Positions 19,027 to 27,543 of a DNA stretch of 28,632 bases are shown here, piece by piece. The translations under genes and the position numbers were made by a program. Origin of the DNA: Acanthamoeba lenticulata (lineage: Eukaryota > Discosea > Longamoebia > Acanthamoebidae). Where the stretch lies: the NCBI GenBank assembly GCA_002179805.1, contig NAVB01001212.1, forward strand, positions 1-28,632, read 5' to 3'. Below the pieces are notes generated by a model, which was not told where the DNA came from, made no database searches, and was given only the letters and a program-made list of their open reading frames with translations. Numbering within the stretch: the stretch's first letter is position 1; each line of letters starts with the position of its first letter.

Positions 19027-20001
19027 ATGTCCAACCTGCCCGAGGACTTGTCGGCTTGTATGCAGGCCATTCCTCCTGCGCTTCAAGAGCTGGCGCAGAG
19101 TCAAAACACCGTCCAACAGATCGCGCTCTATTGTAAGGCTGCGTATCAGGAGGGATCGGATGTCAACGCAGTCTTCGAGCAAACCAAAAATTACACGAAT
19201 GACGCTCTCCAAAATGTAGTTTACCATGTACACAACGTCGGTCTTCAGGTAAAAATTGCCCGCATTTCACACTTGAGGCTTGAGCTGACCCTAACATCTC
19301 AACGGCGACAGATTACCACTTTCCTCGAGCTTCAAATGAAGGAGATTGAGAAGATTGATCTTCAAGTTCGACTACTTAGCGAGGTACCACCTGATCCCAC
19401 TTTTGTCACATCAGCCGTTTATCTTATCGTCCTCCCATCCCCTATCAGCGCATGCGCGGGTGCCACGAGGCATCTGGCTCACCCGACAAGCAAGAGATGG
19501 AGGCCCCTCATCCCTACCACAAGGCGCCCGCGACCCGCAAGCTCGCTGGTGCGTTGTTTTCCAGCCCACTCTTTTTATTCTTGTTCTTCCTCCCGTTGAC
19601 ACCTCTTGCCGCACAGCCCAAGAGCTGCCGTGGTCAGCGCAGCCGCTCCAGCCCCTGCCGCGCACCATCATCGACCTCAACGCACTCGACGGTGTGGGCA
19701 ACGGCGAGTCGAGCATCACCTCTGCGCGCAGCAGCCACACACCCAGGGCGCCTCCGTCCGCTACTTCGTCCTCCGACTACGCTTCCCTCTGTACGCCTTT
19801 CTTGTTCTTCTTTCCTTTCATGTTTATCGTCTGGTCTGACCTGCTCGGTTCACAGCTGGGTCGCACTCGAGCTTCGCGCCGCCTCCGCCGCCGGGTGGTT
19901 CCTTTGGCGCACCGCCTCCGCCGCCAGGCGGCTCCTTTGGCGCGCCGCCCCCGCCTCCGCCGGACGCTGGCTTCGCTCCCCCTCCTCCGCCCCCGTACTG
20001 A
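19027..20001 (+). CDS. abi: Abi (Abl-interactor) homologue, SCAR/WAVE complex subunit
   Basis: Exons 19027-19248, 19312-19383, 19449-19548, 19617-19790, 19856-20001 give 237 residues. The N-terminal helical region matches Abi: VQQIALYCKAAY, FEQTKNYTNDALQNVVYHV and FLELQMKEIEKIDLQVRLLSE correspond to the conserved coiled coil that packs with SCAR/WAVE and HSPC300. Next come a linker containing HPYHKAPATRKLA, an RTIIDLNALD segment and a Ser-rich stretch. The tail is polyproline, with repeats of APPPPPGGSFG, ending PPPPPPY. There is no SH3 domain, unlike animal Abi but like the Dictyostelium protein as I recall it. The proline tail could bind profilin or SH3 proteins. All introns are GT-AG and 63-68 nt. 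Confidence 0.9.
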
Positions 20002-20287
20002 GCTGTTTCGGTTTGGGGCAAGTTGTGGTATGTGAAATATATGGCGAAGTTGGAAACTTGCATTCTTAAAATTTTTTGAAGGAGGCGTGTGCCTATGTAG
20101 ACGATCATCTCGTCGCCTCCATACTGGCTGGCGTGCGGCGGTGCATCCTCGTCCAGGACAACCCTGCTCGCGTTGACAGTCTCATACGTCCTTATGCCAT
20201 GCGCAGATTCAGCACTCAGCCAGGTCATGAGGAATGCACTAAAAGCAATTATTCATTTATTTTTAAAAAAAGAAAGAGAAAATAGCG

Positions 20288-21617
20288 ATGATAAAGATGA
20301 CGAGAGGAGGGTGGGTGGCCGCGCTGCTCGTGGTGGTGTTGGTGACTTCCAACCTCCCGCGACCTGCAGGATTTGTGTGCTGCGGACCGGGCGAGAACAT
20401 GGTAAAGCCGGCAGGCGAGGAGGCACCACGGCGCGACGGCGCAGTGGTGTGGCTTGGCATGTACGATTTTGACGACGCACTGCAAGAGGCCAACAATGTG
20501 CTCTGGGAAGCGTTGCACTTGTGCCTTGCACATGAGGCCGGAGAGACGCCGAGCTGGCTTCCAGAGGTTCGTGCTCGTAGTGCCCTCAGCAGGTTGTGCC
20601 TTACCGGATGTACCTGTGGCCCGGTTCCGCAGGGCCTCGAACGACAACGCGATATGGTCGAAGTGTGGAAGGACCCAAACCTCTACCTGGCGCAGACCTG
20701 CGGCTACCCCTTTGTGAGTTCTTTGGAGCCGCTTGGCGTCAAGGCTGTTGGGACGCCTGTTTACGATGCACCCCTGTGCGAGTGCGAAGGTAGCTGTATC
20801 GTTCCATCCTCCACTAAAGGAAAGACGATTGACATGAAGAAGATCACCATTACCGCAGCTTGGTGATTGTCAAGGCCGACACTCCACACCAGAGCCTTGA
20901 AGATCTGCGTGACCTGCGTGCAGCAATCAACAGTCTCGACTCAAACAGGTCAGTCTCTCTTCACGTTCTGTATCCTTGGCGCTAAGTGCTAACTTCGCGC
21001 ATTGTCCCCAGTGGAATGAACGTGTTTCGGCGTCTACTTGCTCCTCTGGCAGTGAAGAACGAAAGCGACGATTCCTTTTCGTTCTTCTCGGAGGTAAAAG
21101 TGAGTGGAGGACACGTGCGAAGCCTGTCGATGGTAGCTGCGGGCGAAGCTGATGTTGCCGCAATCGATTGTGTCACCCTCAGCTTGCTCGAAGACCTTCG
21201 TCCGCATCTCACGGTACACAGGCATTCCCTCATGCGCTTGGCCCTTGTCCTTGACTCACGCACCACGGGCAGGCCCAAGTGAAGGTGATCGCCAAGACGC
21301 TGGCAACTCCCGGCCTTCCGCTAATCACAGGGCAGGCGACTTCGACGGTCGATGTCGCTCGGCTTCGGTCCTGCTTGGGGCAAGTGTTTATCAGCGAAGA
21401 GGAAGTGGACGTGCTTGAGTGGCACCTCTTGGGAGATGGCGACGACAATGAAGATCAGCGACAGAGGGAAAGGTTGCAGCAGGCGAAGAAGACTCTAAGG
21501 ATCAAGAGCATAAAGCTGTGGGACATGCTCGAACAGGATGAAGCGAGCCGAGCCTACAAGGTCATCCAAGAGCTCGAAGATGAGGCCAAGCATCTCGGCT
21601 ATCACGAGCTAAGATAA
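20288..21617 (+). CDS. PhnD-like (phosphate/phosphonate) substrate-binding protein with signal peptide
   Basis: Exons 20288-20566, 20633-20789, 20840-20948, 21012-21213, 21273-21617 give 363 residues. After a likely signal peptide or anchor (AALLVVVLVTSNLPRPAG), the protein follows the PF12974-type periplasmic-binding pattern: WLGMYDFDDALQEANNVLWEAL, LAQTCGYPF, GTPVYDAPLCE, HYRSLVIVKAD, SLEDLRDLRAAINSLDSNSGMN and VAAGEADVAAID. These are hallmarks of bacterial PhnD/phosphate ABC-transporter binding proteins. No transporter genes lie nearby, and a eukaryote would not use it in a periplasm. The C-terminal 90 residues are charged and extend beyond the bacterial family. The first start could also be the Met at 20297. 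Intron presence makes bacterial contamination unlikely. Confidence 0.85.
20567..20632 (+). other. frame-preserving intron without stop codon
   Basis: This 66-nt stretch starts GTTCGT and ends CCGCAG and contains no in-frame stop, so the frame stays open if it is retained. Removing it joins SWLPE to GLERQRDMVEVW, which fits the binding-protein family better than the 22 Cys-rich residues it would add. Confidence 0.6.
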
Positions 21618-21683
21618 GGAAATACAGCATGAAATACAAGCCAAATAGCAAAAAGCGAAAATTTTAAAAAATAATCAAAAAAC

Positions 21684-23129
21684 ATGGACAAGAAGGGCGA
21701 GGGAGGCAAGAAGGTGGTTCGCGTGGTCTACCACTGCCCATGCCCAGACGGTTGACTTTGCGACCTTCATCCATGCTACGTTTCTGCCGCGCTGACGTGT
21801 GGGTTGCGGCTGGCAGGGGCATTTGCGGCACTGGCGGCATATCTGCGGTTCCACAAGGATCCCAACGTGGACCTCGGCTTTGTGGCGCACAGCACCACGC
21901 AAGGCCTCCACATCGAAGACAACCCCGCCTTCCCGCCCGATGCCCATGTCTATCTGTACTGCACCAGCTTTCTTTGGTGTCCAGTTCAGTCTCGCCGGGG
22001 GAGCTTACTTCGTAAGTAGGCTTGACTACGTGGGCCGGCCAGACGTGGTCCACCGGCTGGCAAAGCAAGTGCGGCATGTGACACTTCTGGACCACCACGA
22101 CACAGCCATTGCGCTCGTGAACCAGTGGACCAAAGAAGGCAGCCTGCCTGCTAACTGTACCGACTGCAACTGACTGCGGGCTTTCTCATAGTGCCAGCAC
22201 TACATCGCTGACTCTCTGGTTTGGGACTGGGGCGGCAGTCAACCACCTGCTGGAGGAGGAAAGGTCGTGCGCGACGATCGCCTACGATTACTTTGCGCGT
22301 GACCACGGCGGCGTGCTGGTGCAGGATGCCGACGACCGTGCCCGGTTAGAGCGCATGTTGGCCTACGTCGAGGACGGTGACCTGCGCCGGCAAGCCTTGC
22401 CGCAGTCGGCCGAGTTTGCCAGCGGGCTCGGATCCAAGAGCGTCAACTTCAATGTCGCCCGCAACAAGTCGCTCTTCCTCCAACTCCAGCTTATGGGTAT
22501 GCAACATCGCAGCGGTTCGCTTGGATGCCGCGGCCTCCTTACCATCCTCTCATCAGACGCCGACGTGTTGATCAAGAAGGGAACCGACGAGCTTGTGCGC
22601 GTTAGCCGCGTGATTGCTGATAACCTGGCCCGCAGCTTCCCCGTATCGAGCCTGAGCCCATCGTGTGTGTGCCACACATGCAATCTGCTCATCGACGCAC
22701 GCGTACAGATACGACTGGGCGGGCCCGAGCACGAGTTTGGGTGGTGCCTGGCCGTGGTCACGACCGCCCCGCAGCTGCGCTCGGAGATGGGCCACCAGCT
22801 TGCCTGCAAGAGCGCCGCCGCGGGTCTCAGGTTCGCCGTCCCCTTTCCCTGCCGCACAGTGCACGCTTGCGCTTACGGAGCCGGACGACAGAGGAATTGG
22901 GGCCGTGTGCTACGAGGAGAAGGGCAAGGGCGTGGTGGATGCCGACAAATACTACAAGGTGTCGCTCCGCGCGATCGGCGACGAAGACACGACGTCCGTG
23001 TCGCGCTGCTTTGGCGGTGGCGGCCACAAGAACGCCTCGTCCTTTGCGCTCCCGCGCCACCTCTGGGCCACCTGGGCCGTCCAGCCACCACCAGCCGCAC
23101 AGCCGCCATCGGAAGACACGAAAGTGTGA
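21684..23129 (+). CDS. DHH-family phosphoesterase (DHHA1 type)
   Basis: Exons 21684-21750, 21817-21955, 22020-22156, 22239-22496, 22557-22642, 22709 to about 22813, and 22860-23129. The DHH motifs assemble across splices: VYHCPCPDG then AFAALAAYL, HVYLLDYVGRPD, TLLDHHDTA, ERSCATIAYDYF, and the DHHA1 signature FGGGGHKNASSF near the C terminus. Conserved His/Asp residues bind two metals, so a phosphohydrolase acting on phosphodiesters or oligonucleotides is expected; the substrate is unknown. The usual RSGA motif reads RSCA. The frame changes between about 22800 and 22860, and no GT donor of normal intron size fits; a GC donor after AAGAGC (intron 22814-22859, 46 nt) or a sequence error would explain it. 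Confidence 0.85.
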
Positions 23130-23299
23130 GGCGACGTTGGGCCACGAAGAAAAATGAGAAGAATGTCAACAGAAAATGGGAACCAGGAATAATCAGGATT
23201 GGGGGAAAAAAGAACCCCGTAAATGAAAAGTGAACACGTGAGCTCTTGTTCTTCTCTTGTTGTCCTCACTGCGCGCACCCCAAGTCTGCTGCTTCCACC

Positions 23300-24092
23300 A
23301 TGCCTTTCTGTACGCAGTGCGGTACGGCTTCCTCGTTTCTAATTTAAGCTTGGTACCGTTTAAGTAACGAGCCCTGTATGCAGGAACTTCTATCCCCAGC
23401 GCTACGGCTCGCTTTTGTCCCTCTTGCGGTAGTCCGACGGCCAGTGGAAGCCCGGGGCCAGCGCGTGCGGCTCCAGCAGGAGCTTATGGTGTGAAGACGA
23501 GCGGTTCCGCTGGCGTGCCGGTGAACGCGGCGCAGCCCGCACGCTACGGCAGCCCGGCCGCTTCGCCCACTCCCGTGCGCAGCAGCCCAACCTCTTCGCC
23601 CAGCGTGTCCCGTGGCTATTGCGGCAGCTCCAGCCCTGGCGTGCCGGTGAACGCGGCGCAGCCCTCGCGCTACGGCAGCTCCAGCCCCGGCGTGCCGGTG
23701 AACGCGGCCCAACCCTCGCGCTACGGCAGCAGCGGCAATGTACCCGTCAACGCCAGCTCGCCTGCCCGCTACGGCAGCCCGGCGTCCTCGCCGTCCACAG
23801 GACGAGCCTACGGCAGCTCCAGCCCTGGCGTGCCGGTCAACGCGGCGCAGCCCGCGCGCTATGGTGGCGGCAGCGGTCTCGCGGGCGATCACGGCGCGGT
23901 ACCCGTGCAGCACAAGAAGACGTGGGAGCAGGTGCGCTGTCCTGGGTGCGGCGCCACGCTTGCCGGCCGGTCCACCGTCACCATCGTCGCCAAGGAGTGG
24001 TACGTCGGTCAACCTTCCTCCTCTTCGTGCTCACATCTCACCTGGATGTGCGTTTCAGGCACACGGAGTGCTGGCAGCGCATGAGCGGCTGA
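23300..24092 (+). CDS. zinc-ribbon, VPVN-repeat and half-LIM protein
   Basis: Exons 23300-23321, 23384-23999, 24059-24092 give 223 residues. The N terminus is a small zinc ribbon formed across the first intron: FCTQCGTSIPS then FCPSCG. The middle is low-complexity Ser/Pro/Gly with five copies of VPVNAAQPxRYGS or a variant. The C terminus has CPGCGATLAG, a 17-residue spacer, then HTEC, created by the second splice. C-x2-C-x17-H-x2-C is the first zinc module of a LIM domain, but the protein stops six residues later, so the second module is absent. Function is unknown; a small scaffold or adaptor is plausible. The stop at 24090 is well supported by the splice frame. Confidence 0.75.
23515..23874 (+). 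repeat. degenerate coding repeats (VPVNAAQP units)
   Basis: Copies start at 23515, 23641, 23692, 23740 and 23830. Copies two and three are a direct 51-base (17-residue) tandem with near-identical DNA; copy four is diverged (VPVNASSPARYG). Variable spacers of Ser/Pro/Gly separate the others. Recent duplication by slippage or unequal exchange is likely. Confidence 0.85.
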
Positions 24093-24276
24093 GTTTTGAG
24101 CACTTTTTTTATATTTAAAAAAGAAAAAATGCTCAAAAAAGAAAAAAAGAGATGTATTATTTATTAATTACCTGCTATAATAAATTTCTCGATTTGCGTA
24201 CAGCGAAAGTTTGTCCTGCCATTTCTTTTTGTATTTACACAAAAGAAATAAATTGCACGACAGAGCACAAAAAAAC

Positions 24277-25616
24277 ATGGAGAGGGAAGACCGACCAGAA
24301 AGAAAGACCAGCCCGTTCCGGCACGTCCTGCAAACAGAGCTCTATGCCACACAAAACGAGCGGTGGCCCAAGTTGGGACAGTTCATTCTTGCCCAGTTCA
24401 CAGGTACTGGCCCATACCTCAAGACGCCTTGTGATGAAGCTGGTGCCACCTTGCTGAGTGTAGCCGTTAGACGAGGCCATTTTGGTCTACCAGGCGTTCA
24501 AGCCTGAGATCGGGCGCTACGCCGTGGCGCACCAGCGATTCACTGGGTGCGCAGAATACTCGCCAAAACGCATGACCTGGATCAAGACCAACTTCTTGTG
24601 GATGATGTTCCGGTACCTTCTCTTTCTCGTGCCATCATCCACTTGTGGCAAACCACAACGCCGAAGATGAGCTGAATAATGATGTTGGACAGGAATGGAT
24701 GGGGCCAGAAGAAGAGCCAGGAGATGACGCTGGGCATCTGGTGCATACACCTGTTCTGTGCAACTTGTTGTTAATGCTAGTATGCTCACCGCGTCGTGAC
24801 CTGCGTGGGAGAACAGGCTGAAGCGAACAGCCTTTGATCGGTACATCGCGGTCGCCGCCAAGAAGGGCGGGGAGCAGAGCGACGGTTGCATCGTCCGCCT
24901 GCAATGGGATCCCGGTATGTTGTGGAATGTCCATACAAGACGCGTCCAAGTGGCGTTCAGTTGTCATGACCTGCACGACTGACCGAGCCGCGCAGACCAC
25001 TACCCAAACGGCGAGCCTGTCCAGAAGCGTCGTGCAATTCAGCTCGGCCTGAAGAACATCGCCTCCTTCGCCAATGGCGATGACATCCTCCGCATCGATG
25101 ACCTGACTCAGTTTGTTGCGGAGTGCGCCCGCGATGATCTCTCCAAGCTGGTCACTCCCAGGTAGGTGGCGGATAGCCAGCTGGTTGTCTCTTCCTAGAT
25201 TCTCATGCTTCCACAGGGAGGATATTTACGAGCCGGCCGACGCCACCACCGCGTCCCAGCTTCGGCTTTCGTGTGAGACTGAGGTAAAGAGAGAGATGTT
25301 GGTGGACTGCGACCTCAGGCGCTTAAACCACCTTTGGGCCGTGCAGGAACCGCTGCGGTTGACGCTGTGCAGGCAAGGCCAGCGCAAGATGGTGGTGCTT
25401 CATCCTCGAACCATGAACCAGCTTGCTGCGACAATCAAGCAGAAGTTTCGGTTCGCTCCTTCTCATCATCTTCTTGTTCATGTTCTGCGTAACCGCATCT
25501 AACGAGCGGGTGCAAACAGAGTCAAGGCATTGAGCATCACTGATGCAACTGGTCAAACGCTGTCGCAAGAGCAACTCAAGAATCTGAGCCAAGACTCCTT
25601 GCTTCACGTCTCCTGA
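24277..25616 (+). CDS. DUF4291 protein with a beta-grasp (KHA-like) C-terminal domain
   Basis: Eight exons (24277-24403, 24471-24612, 24693-24740, 24817-24914, 24996-25161, 25217-25283, 25347-25450, 25520-25616) give 282 residues. The first about 195 residues match DUF4291: EAILVYQAFKPEIGRYAV, MTWIKTNFLWMMFRNGWG, KKSQEMTLGIWLKR, QWDPDHYPNGE, KRRAIQLGLKNIASF and IDDLTQFV. Function of that family is unknown. After a linker, residues about 215-282 form a ubiquitin-like pattern (LRLTLCRQGQRKMVVLHP, TMNQLAATIKQKF, ITDATGQTLS, LLHVS), most like the KHA domain of some potassium channels. The fusion is unusual. All introns are GT-AG with consistent phases. DUF4291 is known to me mainly from bacteria and fungi. 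Confidence 0.83.
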
Positions 25617-25690
25617 AACATCATCAAAAAAGATAATCATTAATTATTCGTAGTAAAGGAAATGGAAAAGAAAATGGCCGTTGCCACAAG

Positions 25691-27415
25691 ATGGAAGACA
25701 AAGGGGAGGAGGTGGCGGTCGGGAAGCGAAAGAGGCCGGACGGGGAAGAAAAGGACGAGGCAGCGGGCAAGACGCGTCAACAGCAAGGAGAAGGATGCAC
25801 AAACACCAAAAGACGCCTGACCAAGCGAGAACGCCGAGAACAGCGCCGACGGCACGCAGCAGGAAAGACAGACCCTGCCCCTAGTTCAGCCGACGAGCAG
25901 CAGGCTACGCCTGCTCGTGAACATGAACAACCACCCTACATAATCGATCACGACAAAGGTTTGTCAGTCCTTTTCCTGATTTGCGTGTGTGGAGTTTGAT
26001 CGATGGATGCACGGGCAGGGTTGCGTAGGGTGGCGGTCTACTACTACGAGTTCAAGACACACGCCAAGGGCCGGTGGGTTGGCCGCACCGTGCTCGACGT
26101 CTTCGCCAAGGAGTTTACGGCACACTCACTAGCCTATTACGTGCGTAACCATCTTCTTCCTCGTCACCGTTGGCCAGTCTCACCTTTCCCCTTATTCCCC
26201 GTCGTCGTTGTTGTTGATGACAGCACGAGGCCCTCCGGGACGGCCGGATCCGGGTCAATGGGCAGGTCGTGGCGGCCGAGACGGTGGTGCGAGAGCACGA
26301 CGTGCTGTCCCACCTCCTCCACCGGCACGAGCCGCCCGTCACCGCGGCGCCCATCAAGATCATCCACCAGTCGCCGGACCTCGTCGTCATCGACAAGCCT
26401 GCCAGCATCCCCGTGCGCCTTCTGCCAACTCTCGTTCTACTTGTCCTGGTGCTCGTCCTCATCACCAACGCGGCGGCGCAGGTCCACCCATGCGGACGCT
26501 ACCGGCACAACACAATCGTCTTCCTGCTGGCCCGCGAGCACGGCCTGCCCAACCTCCACTGTACGTTGGACCCAACGCATGGCCCGGCTATGACGAAGAT
26601 GGGTTCGCGAGAGGGCCAATGATCGCTGATGAGGTCGGGCGGGTCCCTGGGGCGAGGCAGCGGTGCACCGGTTGGACAGGCTCACCTCGGGCGTGCTGCT
26701 GCTGGCCCGATCGTCGCGCGTGGCGGCCGACCTCATGAAGCAGATCCAGGAGTATCAGGTCCGCAAGACCTACGTGGCCCGAGTCCGCGGCTGCTTTCCC
26801 GAGTACGGCGAACACGACGAAGACGAGAACGACGATGAAGGGGCGCCCTGGCCTGGGGTCTGACACGTTGTGCACAGGGGGAAGCGCACGGTCGACGAGC
26901 CGCTGACGGTGGTGAGCCACATCACGGGCCAGCGTAAGGTGGCGCGTGACGAGGACGAGGCGGACGAGGTGCCCGCCACCGGGGACATAGCCCAGGGCAA
27001 GGTCAAGTCCGCGACGACCGTGTTTGAGCGCTTCCGATATGATGAGGCGACCGACACGTCGCTGGTGTGGTGCACGCCCGAGACCGGCCGCACACACCAG
27101 ATACGTGTTCACCTCCAGTCCCTCGGGCACCCGATCCCCAACGACCCGCTGTACGCCGGGTGCGTCTTTCATCTCGTCGTTGATCATCACCACCATCGTC
27201 TTGATCATTGTGCACAATGTTGACGTTGTGGCGGGGACAGCAATCCCAAGGACGAGCGCACGCGCGAGGAGGGCGAGTGTAGCGAGTGCCACCAGCGAGG
27301 CGTGTTTGCGGACCCGCGCGAAGAGGAGCTCTGCATTTGGCTGCACGCCTTCTCGTACGAGTGCGTCGGCCAGTGGTCCTACCAGACTGAGCTCCCTTCC
27401 TGGGCGCAGCTCTGA
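25691..27415 (+). CDS. RluA-family RNA pseudouridine synthase (Pus9/RPUSD2-like)
   Basis: Exons 25691-25958, 26019-26140, 26224-26412, 26482-26560, 26661 to about 26840, about 26880-27159, 27241-27415. A Lys/Arg-rich N terminus ([15 protein letters not shown]) may be a nuclear signal. An S4-like segment follows ([11 protein letters not shown]), then [20 protein letters not shown], and the catalytic motif [16 protein letters not shown] with Asp225. [26 protein letters not shown] and the C-terminal [29 protein letters not shown] are typical of the eukaryotic Pus9/RPUSD2 group, which modifies tRNA U32 or mRNA. An in-frame TGA lies at 26861, between GCFPEYG and RTVDEPL. It must be in an intron whose acceptor is clear (GCACAG at 26870-26876) but whose donor is not. 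Confidence 0.9.
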
Positions 27416-27543
27416 TGGCGGTTGGCCACAAAAAATAAAATATTTATTTACCATTAAAAAACATTATCAAAAACATTTTTATTGTTCTTCACCAATAATT
27501 ATTGCCGAACGCCACCACCTCGGAGCAACGTGGCGGCAGCAAG

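Noticed and set aside
20060..20228. Minus-strand ORF between Abi and the PhnD-like gene
   Set aside because: Part looks protein-like (ETVNASRVVLDEDAPPHA), but it runs into antisense of the Abi polyproline exon and has no recognisable domain; too weak to call.
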